Shown here piece by piece: positions 51,551 through 62,245 of a DNA stretch of 64,000 nucleotides. The notes under the pieces were generated by a model. The model saw only the letters and a program-made list of their open reading frames with translations, was not told the origin of the DNA and did not search any database. Each line of letters begins with the position of its first letter. The first letter of the stretch is position 1. The translations under genes were made by a program, and so were the position numbers. This stretch comes from Sphaerotilus uruguayifluvii (lineage in GTDB: Bacteria > Pseudomonadota > Gammaproteobacteria > Burkholderiales > Burkholderiaceae_C): positions 1 to 64,000 of the forward strand of contig NZ_JABSNM010000016.1 of assembly GCF_013294065.1 (NCBI RefSeq). Reading direction: 5' to 3'.

Positions 51551-51850
51551 ATGAATCTCGTCCTCGCCCCGATCGCCTCGCCCGCCGTGCGCAGCACCGC
51601 CTGGCTGCTGGTCGCGCTGCAGGTGCTGGCGATGACGCTGCTGACGCTGCTGATGGGGCTGCTGCCCGGCCTGAGCCCCTCGGTCGAGAAGGCGCTGTTC
51701 GGCGCCTGGGTGATGCTGGTGGGCGTGTCGATCGCGTTCACGCCGCTGGTGCCACCGCGCGAGCGCGCCTCGCACCTGCTGGGCTTCGGCCTGGGCTGGC
51801 CGATGCTGCAGGTGCTGGCGTCGTGGGCGGTGCAGGCGCTGCTGCTCTGA
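51551..51850 (+). CDS. Small hypothetical membrane protein
   Basis: 99 residues with three predicted membrane segments (about 17-37, 45-65, 76-97). I do not recognise a family. GGAG lies six bases before the ATG, and codon usage follows its neighbours, so it looks real. It converges with the CDF transporter gene (7 bases between stops). No charged motif or cysteine that would hint at function. Confidence 0.6.
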   Translation: MNLVLAPIASPAVRSTAWLLVALQVLAMTLLTLLMGLLPGLSPSVEKALFGAWVMLVGVSIAFTPLVPPRERASHLLGFGLGWPMLQVLASWAVQALLL

Positions 51851-51857
51851 ACGCGGC

Positions 51858-52826
51858 TCAGCGCAGCGCGGCCGCCACCGGCGGCGGCGGCACGGCATGG
51901 TCGAGATCCGGGCGACGCCACGGATCGACATGGGTCATCAGGTTCAGCACCCGGTGGCGCTGCATGACCCGGCGCCGGGCCTCGACGGCGATGTCGTGGC
52001 CGGCCTCGACGCTGAGCGTGGCCTCGACCTCGAGGTGCGCGTCGACGACGATCATGTCGCCCATCTTGCGGGTGCGGATGTCGTGCACGCCGCTGACGCC
52101 GGGCGTGCCGGCCAGCGTCTCGCGGATGGCCTCGACCTCGCTGTCGTCGACCGCCCGGTCCATCAGGTCGTGCAGCGCGTCCCAGCCGAACTCCCAGCCC
52201 ATGCGAGCGACCAGGAAGCCGACGATCAGCGCGGCGATCGGATCGAGCAGCGGGTAGCCGGCCAGGTTGCCGACGATGCCCAGTCCGACCACCAGCGAGG
52301 AGGCCGCATCCGAGCGCGCATGCCAGGCGTTGGCCACCAGCATGCTCGACTTGACCCGCTTGGCCACCGCCAGCATGTAGCGGAACAGGCCCTCCTTGGC
52401 CAGCAGCGCCAGCCCGGCCACCCACAGCGCCAGCGGCGCGACCGGCGCGATCTCGTCCGGGTTCTCGAGCTTGAGGATGGCCGACCAGACCATGCCCAGC
52501 CCCACGGCCAGCAGCAGCGCGCCCAGCACCAGCGAGGCGGCGTTCTCGAAGCGCTGGTGGCCGTAGGGGTGGTCCTCGTCGGCGTCCTTGCGGCTGTGAT
52601 GGCTGGCCAGCAGCACGACGAAATCGGCCACCAGATCCGACAGCGAGTGGATGCCGTCGGCGATCAGGCCCTGGGACTTCGACAGCACGCCGGCGACGAT
52701 CTGGACCGTCGTCAGCACCAGATTGACGATCACGCTGACCCAGGTGCTGCGGGACGCGGCCCGGGCGCGGTCCTCGGCAAGACCGGGACCGTCCTCGTCG
52801 TCATCGGGCAGAGGGGAAAACTGCAT
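51858..52826 (-). CDS. Cation diffusion facilitator (CDF) metal transporter
   Basis: 322 residues, proton-coupled efflux of a divalent metal (Zn, Fe, Mn or Co) from the cytoplasm. Membrane segments fill about 25-215. The metal site motifs are in TM2 (GLIADGIHSLSDLVAD) and TM5 (NAWHARSDAASSLVV); the H/D pairs in both suggest a Zn/Fe-type MamB/FieF relative. Histidine-rich loop HHSRKDADEDHPYGHQRFE. C-terminal cytoplasmic dimer domain (about 220-300, HDIRTRKMGDMIVVDAHLEV). It follows eda after 90 bases containing a 6-bp CGCCGG/CCGGCG hairpin and a TAGGAT hexamer, so it may have its own promoter. Confidence 0.92.
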   Translation of the reverse strand: MQFSPLPDDDEDGPGLAEDRARAASRSTWVSVIVNLVLTTVQIVAGVLSKSQGLIADGIHSLSDLVADFVVLLASHHSRKDADEDHPYGHQRFENAASLVLGALLLAVGLGMVWSAILKLENPDEIAPVAPLALWVAGLALLAKEGLFRYMLAVAKRVKSSMLVANAWHARSDAASSLVVGLGIVGNLAGYPLLDPIAALIVGFLVARMGWEFGWDALHDLMDRAVDDSEVEAIRETLAGTPGVSGVHDIRTRKMGDMIVVDAHLEVEATLSVEAGHDIAVEARRRVMQRHRVLNLMTHVDPWRRPDLDHAVPPPPVAAALR

Positions 52827-52916
52827 CGGAGCGGGCCGACCCGGAGGGCCGGCGTGAAAGTGGAGATCCCCTCATCCTAGCGCCGGTGCTGAAGCCGGCG
52901 TGAGGCCCGGCGCGGA

Positions 52917-53540
52917 TCAGCCGCGCAGCGCCTGCGCCTCGGCCGCCAGCCGGGTGATGCGCGCCCAGTCGCCGGCCTTGACCGCGTCGGCCGGGGTGAG
53001 CCACGAGCCGCCGCACACCTTCACGTTGGGCAGCGACAGGAACTGCGGCGCCGTCTCCAGCGTGATGCCGCCGGTCGGGCAGAACACCACGTCGTGGAAG
53101 GGGCTGGCGAAGGCCTTGAGCAGGTTGACGCCGCCCACCGCGGTGGCCGGGAACAGCTTCAGGAAGCGGTAGCCGTCGGCGCTGGCCATCATGACCTCGC
53201 TGGCGGTGGACACGCCCGGCAGCAGCGGCAGGCCGATGTCCAGGCAGGCGCGGCCGATCTCGGGGGTGTAGCCGGGGCTGACGGCGAACTGGCAGCCGGC
53301 GTCCCTGGCGGCCTGCGCGTCGGCGATCGAGCGCACCGTGCCGGCGCCGACGATGGCCTCGGGCACCTCGGCGATCATCGCCTTGATGCAGTCGAGCGCC
53401 GCCGGGGTGCGCAGCGTCACCTCCAGCACCTTGACACCGCCGGCGACCAGCGCGCGGGCCAGCGGCACCGCGTCCTCGACGCGGTCGATGACGATGACGG
53501 GAATGACGGGGCCGTGGCCGGCCAGATCGAGGGTGTTCAT
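52917..53540 (-). CDS. eda: KDPG aldolase (Entner-Doudoroff)
   Basis: 2-dehydro-3-deoxy-6-phosphogluconate aldolase: splits KDPG into pyruvate and glyceraldehyde 3-phosphate. 207 residues, TIM barrel. Motifs include [13 protein letters not shown] (catalytic Glu), GAGTV, QFAVSPG and FLKLFPAT (Schiff-base Lys), then PTGGI. Start [19 protein letters not shown]. It is 36 bases downstream of edd on the same strand and should be co-transcribed from the edd promoter. Its product also serves as 4-hydroxy-2-oxoglutarate aldolase in other species. Confidence 0.95.
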   Translation of the reverse strand: MNTLDLAGHGPVIPVIVIDRVEDAVPLARALVAGGVKVLEVTLRTPAALDCIKAMIAEVPEAIVGAGTVRSIADAQAARDAGCQFAVSPGYTPEIGRACLDIGLPLLPGVSTASEVMMASADGYRFLKLFPATAVGGVNLLKAFASPFHDVVFCPTGGITLETAPQFLSLPNVKVCGGSWLTPADAVKAGDWARITRLAAEAQALRG

Positions 53541-53576
53541 GGGGAGACTCGCGATTCGTGAGGGTTCAAGGCCCGG

Positions 53577-55406
<1,830 letters not shown>

Positions 55407-55447
55407 GGCGTTGGGCTGGCCTGGAACGGCCGTGAAACTTTCGGATG

Positions 55448-55476
55448 ATTACAGCGTAACCGGGTTACATCGTCAA
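55448..55476 (-). promoter_or_regulatory. edd-eda promoter with operator in the spacer
   Basis: Minus strand TTGACG (55476-55471), 17-base spacer, TGTAAT (55453-55448): a good sigma-70 promoter. The spacer holds the palindrome GTAACC-C-GGTTAC (55456-55468). A repressor bound there would block polymerase. The shape resembles LacI-family operators; the regulator is not in the window. Confidence 0.7.
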
Positions 55477-55505
55477 ATCATTCGCCAGGAGCCCACGCAA
55501 GAAAA

Positions 55506-55539
55506 AGGCCCGGCGCCGCGACGATCGCGGCCCGGGCCT
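55506..55539 (-). terminator. Terminator of the OmpA-like gene
   Basis: Long hairpin: AGGCCCGG / CCGGGCCT outer stem and CCGCGA-CGA-TCGCGG inner stem. On the minus strand it ends in a run of five T (positions 55506-55502). It lies 35 bases past the stop of the OmpA-like gene and before the edd promoter. Confidence 0.75.
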
Positions 55540-55573
55540 GCGCAAGCGCCAGCCCTCGCGGGCCGGCCGACGC

Positions 55574-56095
55574 TCAGGGCGCGTCAACGATGCGGATCTC
55601 GACGCGACGGGCCTCGCGGTCGGTGCCGCTGCCGGTGGTGCTTTCCGGCTTGCGCAGCAGCACCTGCTGCAGCGGCACGCCGCCGACGATCAGTGCCGCA
55701 CGCACGGCCTTGGCGCGCTGCTTGGCCAGCTCGGCGTTCTTCGCCGGGTCGCCGGTGGAATCGTGATAGCCCGACAGCAGCACGCGCTTGCTGCCGTCGC
55801 CGGCCAGCGCCTTGACCACCTCGGCCAGCGCGCCCGCATCCTGCGGCGACACCTCGGCCGAGCCGGTCTCGAAATACAGCACCGCCAGCGCCGGGCCGGT
55901 CGGGTTCAGGTCGACCAGCACATCGGTCTCGCCGGTCGAGGCCGCGGCCGCCGCGGTCTGCGCCGCCGGAGCCGACGGGCCCTTCAGGGTGCGCGTCACC
56001 GCAAAGCCCAGCACGCCCAGCAGCAGCACCGCCACGCTGGCGAACACCACCCACAGACCCACCTTGCGGCTGTCGTCGCGATCGTCGTCACTCAT
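55574..56095 (-). CDS. OmpA-family domain membrane protein
   Basis: 173 residues. A short acidic N-terminus (MSDDDRDDSRK) precedes one membrane segment (about 13-34, VGLWVVFASVAVLLLGVLGFAV) and then a periplasmic OmpA C-terminal domain (about 70-170). That domain shows YFETGSAEVSP, VLLSGYHDSTGDPAKNAELAKQRAKAVRAALI and ARRVEIRI, the peptidoglycan-binding fold. AGGAGG exactly six bases before the ATG at 56095 decides the start over an ATG 15 bases upstream that overlaps this site. It has an inner-membrane anchor, not a beta-barrel, as in MotB-like or YiaD-type proteins. Own terminator follows. Confidence 0.88.
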   Translation of the reverse strand: MSDDDRDDSRKVGLWVVFASVAVLLLGVLGFAVTRTLKGPSAPAAQTAAAAASTGETDVLVDLNPTGPALAVLYFETGSAEVSPQDAGALAEVVKALAGDGSKRVLLSGYHDSTGDPAKNAELAKQRAKAVRAALIVGGVPLQQVLLRKPESTTGSGTDREARRVEIRIVDAP

Positions 56096-56216
56096 TTCGA
56101 ACCTCCTCATGTTGATGAACGCGGCAGTTTACGGTGACAAACATCACGCATTCTTGACTTTGGGAGGGGCCGTCGCGCTCTTGTGGCGACAGCACCACTG
56201 CACCGACACTGCGGTG

Positions 56217-56891
56217 ATGGACCTCGCGCGCATCCATGACGATCTCGAGCGGCTGCTCGCCGGCGGCACCGGCCTGCAGGTCTTCGGCTATGGCTCGCTG
56301 CTGTGGCGGCCGGCCTTCGCGCCGGCCGAATGCCTGCCGGCGCGGGTGCATGGATGGCACCGGGCACTGCGGATGCGCTCGCGCGTCAACCGCGGCACGC
56401 CGCAGTGCCCGGGGCTGGTCTTCGCGCTGCTGCCCGGCGGCTCGTGCCGGGGCGAGCTGCACCGCGAACACGACGCGCGCGCCCATGCGACGCTCGACGC
56501 GCTGTGGGAGCGCGAGATGCCCGGCGGCGGCGTCTACCGGCCACGCTGGATCGACTGCCACACGCCGCGGGGGCGGCTGCCGGCGCTGGCCTTCACGCTG
56601 TCGCCCGCGCATCCCAGCCATGTCGGCCGGCTGGACGACGCCGCGCTGCTGCAGGTGCTGCGCCAGGCCCGGGGCCGCTACGGCAGCACGCTCGACTACC
56701 TGCTGCGCACCGCCGCGCGCCTCGAGCAGCTCGGCATCCGCGATGCCGAGGTCTCACGCCTGGTCGACCTGGCCGAACGGCATGGGCTGACGGACCGCGA
56801 GCGCCGGCTCGGCCTCGATCAGCCGCTCGAGGTCGGCCTGCGTGTCGATGTCGACCAGCACGCCGGCGTCGCCGGTCTCGACCGGCACTGA
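56217..56891 (+). CDS. chaC: Gamma-glutamylcyclotransferase ChaC
   Basis: Cleaves glutathione to 5-oxoproline and Cys-Gly in characterised homologues. 224 residues. The N-terminal substrate-binding loop is VFGYGSLLWRP, followed by RVHGWHRALRMRS, RGTPQCPGLVFALLPGG and the conserved catalytic Glu in LWEREM. LARIHDDLERLL starts the protein. The conserved fold ends near residue 190 (IRDAEVSRLVDLAERHG). The last 34 codons run antisense into the end of the mocA-like gene (138-bp overlap of convergent genes) and look non-conserved. A GACACT hexamer six bases before the ATG hints at a leaderless start, but it is weak. Confidence 0.88.
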   Translation: MDLARIHDDLERLLAGGTGLQVFGYGSLLWRPAFAPAECLPARVHGWHRALRMRSRVNRGTPQCPGLVFALLPGGSCRGELHREHDARAHATLDALWEREMPGGGVYRPRWIDCHTPRGRLPALAFTLSPAHPSHVGRLDDAALLQVLRQARGRYGSTLDYLLRTAARLEQLGIRDAEVSRLVDLAERHGLTDRERRLGLDQPLEVGLRVDVDQHAGVAGLDRH

Positions 56892-57416
56892 AGGGTAGCG
56901 CGCCAGCACGCGGCGCAGCCCCTGGTCGCCGCTCAGGCGCGAAAGCTCGTTGTACAGCTCGGCCGACAGGCCGACCGGATGGCCGGCGCGGCCGCCATGC
57001 TGCGCGCAGACGATCGGCGCAGCCCCCAGGCAGACCGCGCGCGCCACCGCCTGCAGCGTCTGCGGACGCACCCGCGGCATGTCGCCGGGCAGCACCAGCC
57101 AGCCGCAGGACTGCGCCCGCGCACACACGCCGGCCGCGATCGAGTAGCCCACGCCCAGCGGCTCGCGGCTGGCCGAGCCGACCGGCGGCAGCAGCACGAT
57201 GTCGCGCGAGGCCACCACCTCGCGCACCAGGCCGACCAGCGGCGCCACCGTCACCACCACCAGCGGCAGCCCCGAGGCCAGCACCGACTGCAGCGTGTGC
57301 GCCAGCACGCTGGAGTCCCCCAGGGGCGCGGCCAGCTTCGGCGCTGTCGTGCCGAAGCGACGTCCGGCCCCGGCCGCGACCACCACCACCGTCGGAAGCG
57401 TGCGCGTCGGGCTCAT
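56754..57416 (-). CDS. MocA/MobA-like nucleotidyltransferase
   Basis: 220 residues of the NTP_transf_3 family, which attaches CMP or GMP to molybdopterin. N-terminal VVVVAAGAGRRFGTTAPKLAAPLGDSSVLAHTL is the nucleotide-binding loop. GWLVLPGDMPRVRPQTLQAV contains the metal-binding Asp, then QHGGRAGHPVGLSAELYNEL and GDQGLRRVLA; the end has VLVDIDTQADLERL. The pattern GHPV and RRVLA favours MocA (cytidylyltransferase) over MobA. No other molybdenum cofactor or xanthine dehydrogenase gene is nearby. Its 3' end overlaps chaC by 138 bp on the opposite strand, including its conserved DIDT segment. Confidence 0.83.
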   Translation of the reverse strand: MSPTRTLPTVVVVAAGAGRRFGTTAPKLAAPLGDSSVLAHTLQSVLASGLPLVVVTVAPLVGLVREVVASRDIVLLPPVGSASREPLGVGYSIAAGVCARAQSCGWLVLPGDMPRVRPQTLQAVARAVCLGAAPIVCAQHGGRAGHPVGLSAELYNELSRLSGDQGLRRVLARYPSVPVETGDAGVLVDIDTQADLERLIEAEPALAVRQPMPFGQVDQA

Positions 57417-57575
57417 GCCACCCCCTCCCCCGCGCCTCTGGAATGCTGCACTGCGATCATGCCGCTATCGAAACCGACAAGCGCCGCGCAAGGAAGTGGT
57501 GCCTTCACTTAAGGAAGATCACTAGCGCCGCCGCGACCCGCCCGGGATCGGGGCGGAAGGCGCTCCACGATGGCG

Positions 57576-57581
57576 CATACT
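57576..57581 (+). promoter_or_regulatory. pdxH -10 element, leaderless start predicted
   Basis: CATACT followed by GGCGCC and then the ATG at 57588; six bases separate hexamer and start codon. No ribosome site is present. Confidence 0.45.
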
Positions 57582-57587
57582 GGCGCC

Positions 57588-58226
57588 ATGAAGGACATCG
57601 CCCACCTGCGCAAGAGTTACGAGAGCGGCGAGCTCGAGGAGGCCCAGGCCCATTCCGAGCCGCTGCAGCAGTTCGAGCAGTGGCTGCACGCGGCGCTCGA
57701 CGCCGGCGTGCCCGAGCCGAACGCGATGACGCTGGCCACCGTCGGCGCGGACGGCCGCCCGTCGACCCGCATCGTGCTGATCAAGGACTACGACGCCCGC
57801 GGTCTGGTCTGGTACACCAACTACGACAGCCGCAAGGGCCGCGAGCTCGCCACCCACCCCTGGGCCGCGCTGCAGTTCCACTGGGTCGAGATGGAGCGGG
57901 TGGTGCGCATCGAGGGCCGGGTCGAGCGGGTGACCGAGGCCGAGTCGGACGCCTACTACGCCTCGCGCCCGCTGGATTCGCGTCTGGGCGCCTGGGCCTC
58001 GCCGCAGAGCCAGCCGATCGAGTCGCGCGCCACCCTCGTCGCCAATGCGGCCAGGGCGGCCGCGCGTCATGGCCTGAACCCGCCCCGTCCGCCGCACTGG
58101 GGCGGCTTCCGCCTCGATCCGGACCGATGGGAGTTCTGGCAGGGCCGCAAGTCGCGCCTGCACGACCGGCTGGTCTACCAGCGCGACGCCACCGGCACCT
58201 GGCAGCGCCTGCGCCTGGCGCCATGA
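57588..58226 (+). CDS. pdxH: Pyridoxamine 5'-phosphate oxidase
   Basis: FMN enzyme that oxidises pyridoxine or pyridoxamine 5'-phosphate to PLP. 212 residues, close to E. coli PdxH (218). Motifs: [58 protein letters not shown] (FMN phosphate binding), [35 protein letters not shown] and the C-terminal [17 protein letters not shown] signature. The ATG begins MKDIAHLRK, right for the family. The upstream 170 bases to the mocA-like gene hold only its promoter. It is monocistronic; PLP made here is the cofactor of GlyA further along. Confidence 0.95.
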   Translation: MKDIAHLRKSYESGELEEAQAHSEPLQQFEQWLHAALDAGVPEPNAMTLATVGADGRPSTRIVLIKDYDARGLVWYTNYDSRKGRELATHPWAALQFHWVEMERVVRIEGRVERVTEAESDAYYASRPLDSRLGAWASPQSQPIESRATLVANAARAAARHGLNPPRPPHWGGFRLDPDRWEFWQGRKSRLHDRLVYQRDATGTWQRLRLAP

Positions 58227-58336
58227 AGTGAATATTTCGCGCAAGCCTTGTTATCAAATGATGATTTCCGAAACCTGAAGGAGGCCGGGCACCGAGAATC
58301 GCAGCGTTACCAGACCTGCGCTCTCGCCTCTCGCCC

Positions 58337-59122
58337 GTGCTCGACCCTTCCTGGAAACCGACCCTCTCCGCGCTGATCCAGCCCCCGGCCAGCCTGCTGC
58401 TGATGATCCCGGCGGGGTTGTGGGCATTGCGCTGGCGCCGCTGGGCCGGCCGGCTGATGATCTCGCTGGCCACGCTCGGGCTGTGGCTGATGTGCTGCAG
58501 CGGCAGCGCGCAGTGGCTGCAGGACCATGTGCTGCGCCCGCCCTCGGCGCTGAGCGCGCCGGAGATCCGCGCGCTGATGCGCGCGCCCGGCACGCCGCCG
58601 ACCGCGATCGTCGTGCTCGGCGCCGGCCGCCATCGCCTCTCGCCGGAATACGGCAGCTCGATGCTGACGCAGCAGGCGATGGTGCGGCTGCACTACGGTG
58701 TCTGGCTGGCGCGGCGCACCGGGCAGCCTCTGGCCTACAGCGGCGGCGTGGGCTGGGGCCAGTCCGGCGAGACCACCGAGGCCGAGACCGCCGCACGCAT
58801 CCTGATGGACGACTACGGCAGCCGGCTGCGCTGGACCGAATCGCGCTCGCGCGACACCCGAGAGAACGCCGAGCGGCTGGTGCCGATGCTCCAGGCCGAC
58901 GGCGTGCGCCGCATCATCCTGGTGACGCACGCCAGCCACATGCCACGCGCGATGCGCGCCTTCCGCGATGCCGCCGGACGGCAGATCTCGATCGTCGCCG
59001 CGCCGGTGGGCTTCGTGACGAACGACGAGTCGGGCCTGCTGGACTGGATCCCGAGCTCGTACGGCTACCGGCTGGTGCACGACGCGCTGCACGAGGTGCT
59101 CGGGCTGATCACCGGGAACTGA
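58337..59122 (+). CDS. YdcF/ElyC family DUF218 membrane protein
   Basis: 261 residues from a GTG start. Two N-terminal membrane segments (about 10-30 and 38-57) are followed by a DUF218 domain: TPPTAIVVLGAGRHRL, YGVWLARRTGQPLAYSGG, TEAETAARILMDDYG, ESRSRDTRENAERL and GVRRIILVTHASHMPRAMRAFRDA. These match ElyC/SanA/YdcF proteins, which affect envelope integrity in E. coli through an unclear mechanism. No ribosome site is close to the GTG, though an AAGGAGG sequence lies about 50 bases upstream, so the real start may differ. Confidence 0.85.
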   Translation: MLDPSWKPTLSALIQPPASLLLMIPAGLWALRWRRWAGRLMISLATLGLWLMCCSGSAQWLQDHVLRPPSALSAPEIRALMRAPGTPPTAIVVLGAGRHRLSPEYGSSMLTQQAMVRLHYGVWLARRTGQPLAYSGGVGWGQSGETTEAETAARILMDDYGSRLRWTESRSRDTRENAERLVPMLQADGVRRIILVTHASHMPRAMRAFRDAAGRQISIVAAPVGFVTNDESGLLDWIPSSYGYRLVHDALHEVLGLITGN

Positions 59123-59156
59123 GCGGCCGGACACCGGACGGGAGGCCCGGACAGAA

Positions 59157-59187
59157 ACCCGCCCGAGGCGCAGGCCGTCGGGCGGGT
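59157..59187. terminator. Terminator between convergent YdcF gene and ubiD
   Basis: Perfect 10-bp stem ACCCGCCCGA / TCGGGCGGGT with an 11-base loop, 34 bases past the YdcF-type gene. T-tracts are short on both sides (TTTCTG on the minus strand). Confidence 0.55.
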
Positions 59188-59302
59188 GGTGGCGATCGTC
59201 ATCTGATCGCCTGCGGAGAACGCGGAGGGGAAGAGTCCACGCCTCCTTCCGGACCACAATGATCCGGCTTCAGGGCGTCCGCCTGATGCGGACGGCCAAA
59301 GA

Positions 59303-60904
59303 TTACGCCCCGGATCTGCCGCTGGCAAGCCCCCCCGGCTTCGGCTCGAACAGCCGCGACCACATCGCCTCCATGCGGGTGGCCACCGCATGGTCCATCT
59401 CGATCGTGCGCCCCCACTCGCGGTCGGTCTCGCCGGGCCACTTGTTGGTCGCGTCCAGCCCCATCTTGCCGCCCAGGCCCGACACCGGCGAGGCGAAGTC
59501 GAGGTAGTCGATCGGCGTGTGCTCGACCAGCGTGGTGTCGCGCACCGGATCCATGCGGGTGGTGATCGCCCAGATCACCTCCTGCCAGCTGCGGATGTCG
59601 ACGTCGTCGTCCACCACCACGATGAACTTGGTGTACATGAACTGGCGCAGGAAGCTCCACAGGCCGAACATCAGCCGCTTGGCGTGGCCCGGATAGGCCT
59701 TCCTCATGCTGATGACCGCCATGCGGTAGCTGCAGCCCTCCGGCGGCAGATAGAAGTCGACGATCTCCGGAAACTGCTTCTTCAGGATCGGCACGAAGAC
59801 CTCGTTGAGCGCCACCCCCAGCACCGCCGGCTCGTCGGGCGGCTTGCCGGTGTAGGTCGAGTGGTAGATCGCGTCCTGGCGCATCGTCAGGCGCGAGATC
59901 TCGAACACCGGGAACCAGTCCTGCTCGTTGTAGTAGCCGGTGTGGTCGCCGTAGGGGCCTTCCAGCGCGTGCAGGTAGCCGTCCTTCTCCTTCAGCCGCA
60001 CGCCGTGCTCGCTGACGCCCTCGAAGCCGGGCTCGGCCGGCGGGATGTGGCCCTCCAGCACGATCTCGGCGCTGGCCGGCACCTGCAGCATCAGGCCGCC
60101 CTCGCCCACCTGGCTGTCGGCCAGCTCGGTGCGGCCGCCACGCAGCAGGCCGGCGAACTGGTACTCCGACAGGCTGTCGGGCACCGGCGTCACCGCGCCG
60201 AGGATCGTCGCCGGATCGGCGCCCAAAGCCACCACGATCGGAAAGGGCTTTCCACGATTTGCATGAACGAATTCGCGGAAATCCAACGCACCGCCGCGAT
60301 GGGCCAGCCAGCGCATGATGACCTGGCGACGTCCGATCACCTGCTGGCGGTAGATGCCGAGGTTCTGGCGCCGGCGCGGCCGCGCAACCGATTGCGGTCC
60401 GCGCGTCACCACCAGCCCCCAGGTGATCAGCGGCGCCACGTCGCCCGGCCAGCAATGCTGCACCGGCAGCCGGCCCAGGTCGACGTCCGGCCCCTCGATC
60501 ACCCGCTCCTGGCAGGCCGGCCGGCGCACCACCGAGGGCTTCATGTCCCACAGCGTGCGTGCCATCTGCCACAGCTGGCCGGCGTCCTGCAGCCCCTTCG
60601 GGGGCTCGGGCTCCTTCAGCCGCGCCAGCAGCTCGCCGATGTCGCGCAGCGCCGAGACGCTTTCGGCGCCCATGCCCAGCGCGACACGCCCCGGCGTGCC
60701 GAAGAGATTGGTAACTGCAGGTATCGTGAATTTTTCACTTCCACGCACCGGATGGGTGAACAGCAGAGCCGGCCCGCCCGCCCGAAGCGTGCGATCGGAC
60801 AGCCAGGTCATTTCCAGATCGGTCGAGACGGGCTCTTTCACTTCAAGAAGCTCGCCCCGGGCCCGCAAGGCGGCCAGGAAGTCTCGGAGGTCTCGGTATT
60901 TCAT
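59303..60904 (-). CDS. ubiD: 4-hydroxy-3-polyprenylbenzoate decarboxylase
   Basis: Prenylated-FMN-dependent decarboxylase of ubiquinone synthesis. 533 residues, the normal bacterial UbiD length is about 490-520. Starts [20 protein letters not shown]; contains [82 protein letters not shown] (catalytic Glu region), [11 protein letters not shown] and [24 protein letters not shown]. The last 20 residues ([11 protein letters not shown]) are a short non-conserved tail. It needs UbiX, not present in this window. It is divergent from the lytic transglycosylase gene with 279 bases between starts. Confidence 0.95.
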   Translation of the reverse strand: MKYRDLRDFLAALRARGELLEVKEPVSTDLEMTWLSDRTLRAGGPALLFTHPVRGSEKFTIPAVTNLFGTPGRVALGMGAESVSALRDIGELLARLKEPEPPKGLQDAGQLWQMARTLWDMKPSVVRRPACQERVIEGPDVDLGRLPVQHCWPGDVAPLITWGLVVTRGPQSVARPRRRQNLGIYRQQVIGRRQVIMRWLAHRGGALDFREFVHANRGKPFPIVVALGADPATILGAVTPVPDSLSEYQFAGLLRGGRTELADSQVGEGGLMLQVPASAEIVLEGHIPPAEPGFEGVSEHGVRLKEKDGYLHALEGPYGDHTGYYNEQDWFPVFEISRLTMRQDAIYHSTYTGKPPDEPAVLGVALNEVFVPILKKQFPEIVDFYLPPEGCSYRMAVISMRKAYPGHAKRLMFGLWSFLRQFMYTKFIVVVDDDVDIRSWQEVIWAITTRMDPVRDTTLVEHTPIDYLDFASPVSGLGGKMGLDATNKWPGETDREWGRTIEMDHAVATRMEAMWSRLFEPKPGGLASGRSGA

Positions 60905-60937
60905 GCTTTTTGTGTCTGATTGGTGACTCTTTTATTG

Positions 60938-60967
60938 TTGACCGGTTATTTGGACGACTTCTAGAAT
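60938..60967 (+). promoter_or_regulatory. Candidate sigma-70 promoter toward the lytic transglycosylase
   Basis: TTGACC (60938-60943), 18-base spacer, TAGAAT (60962-60967). Initiation near 60974 would leave a leader of about 210 bases before the ATG at 61184. Confidence 0.5.
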
Positions 60968-61183
60968 CCGGCCGTTTCGTAACACAGGGGCTCGTGGCCT
61001 GCCGCGACCATCGCGCAGCAGCCCCTTATTCGAACCCGTCAGGACAAGGGAGGGCGGCCGCCACCAGAGCGGCCCGGTGTGCAGGAACTGCGAAGAGCAG
61101 CATCCTGCCGCGGTGACGACGGGAATTATCGAGGCGCCTGCCCATGGCCACACGGCGCCTGCAGTGATAGCGAAAGGAGTTGC

Positions 61184-62095
61184 ATGACTGCACCCCGATC
61201 GTGGACACGCGTGCGCATGGCAGCCCTGCTGTCGGTGCGGGTGTTCTTCTCCGATCTCGGACACGGCCTGCTGGCCGTGAGCCACAGCAGCCTGGCCGTC
61301 ATCGGTCTGGCGGTGCTGAGCACCACCTTCGTCATCGGCGGTCGCGCCGATGTCCGCGGCGCGCTCGAGGAGCGCGCGCTGGACTGGCTCGTCGCGCGCC
61401 AGGAGGCCCGCACGGCCGACAGCGCCGACACGCTCGAGACCTCGGACCTGCTCGGTCCGGGCGACGCGTCGGCGGTCGACCGCGCCACCGCGGTCGACCC
61501 GAGCGAGCTCAACCGCCAGCAGGCGGTGGTCGCGCAATGGCTGGCGCGCCGCTACAAGGTCGCGCCCGAGCCGGTCGGCCGGCTGGTCCAGGAGGCCTGG
61601 TCGCTGGGCCGGCGCGTCGGTCTCGAGCCGACGCTGATCCTGGCCATCGTCGCGATCGAGTCCTCGTTCAACCCGTTCGCGCAGAGCTCGGTCGGCGCGC
61701 AGGGCCTGATGCAGGTGCTGACGAAGGTCCATGACGACAAGTACGTCGCCTTCGGCGGCAACCACGCGGCCTTCGATCCGCTGACCAACCTGCGCGTCGG
61801 CGTGCAGGTGCTCAAGGACTGCATCGCCCGGGCCGGCTCGGTCGAGGGCGGCCTGCGCTACTACGTCGGCGCGGCCAATCTGGCCAGCGACGGCGGCTAC
61901 GCCTTCAAGGTGCTGGCCGAGCAGGAGTTCATGCAGCAGCTGCTGCACGGCCGCTCGGTGCCGGTGACGGCACGCCTGCCGGTGCCGCCGGTGGCGCCGC
62001 CCGACGCCCCGCCCGCGGGCGGGCCGATGTCGCCGGTCAGCCCGGCGCCCGGCGCGGGAGCCCATGGCAACCGCGTGGCGTCGCTGGGCTACTGA
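61184..62095 (+). CDS. Membrane-anchored lytic transglycosylase (SLT domain)
   Basis: 303 residues. AAAGGAG lies five to six bases before the ATG. One N-terminal membrane segment (about 30-52, LLAVSHSSLAVIGLAVLSTTFVIGG) anchors it, with the rest periplasmic. The SLT/lysozyme-like domain (about 130-260) has the catalytic E159 in AIESSFNPFAQSSVGAQGLMQVL, then FDPLTNLRVGVQVLKDCI and GGLRYYVGAAN. The C-terminus (about 270-303) is Pro/Gly-rich. It cleaves peptidoglycan glycan strands with formation of 1,6-anhydro ends; a housekeeping or assembly role cannot be distinguished. Confidence 0.9.
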   Translation: MTAPRSWTRVRMAALLSVRVFFSDLGHGLLAVSHSSLAVIGLAVLSTTFVIGGRADVRGALEERALDWLVARQEARTADSADTLETSDLLGPGDASAVDRATAVDPSELNRQQAVVAQWLARRYKVAPEPVGRLVQEAWSLGRRVGLEPTLILAIVAIESSFNPFAQSSVGAQGLMQVLTKVHDDKYVAFGGNHAAFDPLTNLRVGVQVLKDCIARAGSVEGGLRYYVGAANLASDGGYAFKVLAEQEFMQQLLHGRSVPVTARLPVPPVAPPDAPPAGGPMSPVSPAPGAGAHGNRVASLGY

Positions 62096-62121
62096 GCGCG
62101 TGCGCTTCCTGTAAACTCGCC

Positions 62122-62245
62122 CGACCACGCAACTGGCGTTCAAGGCCTCGATCGGGGCCGAGGTGGGCAACCACCGGGGAGCGTGGTCGCCGCAGGCGCA
62201 TCGGCTTGCGGCGGTTTCTTGCCGTGCGCCTGGGCAGCCCGTGCC
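62122..62245 (+). ncRNA. ZTP (pfl) riboswitch upstream of glyA
   Basis: The RNA begins with a perfect 9-bp P1 stem, CGACCACGC (62122-62130) with GCGTGGTCG (62181-62189). Inside are the conserved CTGGCG (62133-62138) and GTGGGCAACCACCGGGGAG (62163-62181). A linker hairpin follows (62190-62211), then the 3' conserved element CGCCTGGGCA (62227-62236), which forms the pseudoknot. This matches the pfl motif that binds ZTP/ZMP and signals 10-formyl-tetrahydrofolate shortage; glyA is a known downstream gene in proteobacteria. A TAAACT hexamer at 62112-62117 is the likely -10. About 58 bases separate the aptamer from the ATG, with no obvious terminator, so control may be at translation. Confidence 0.88.
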
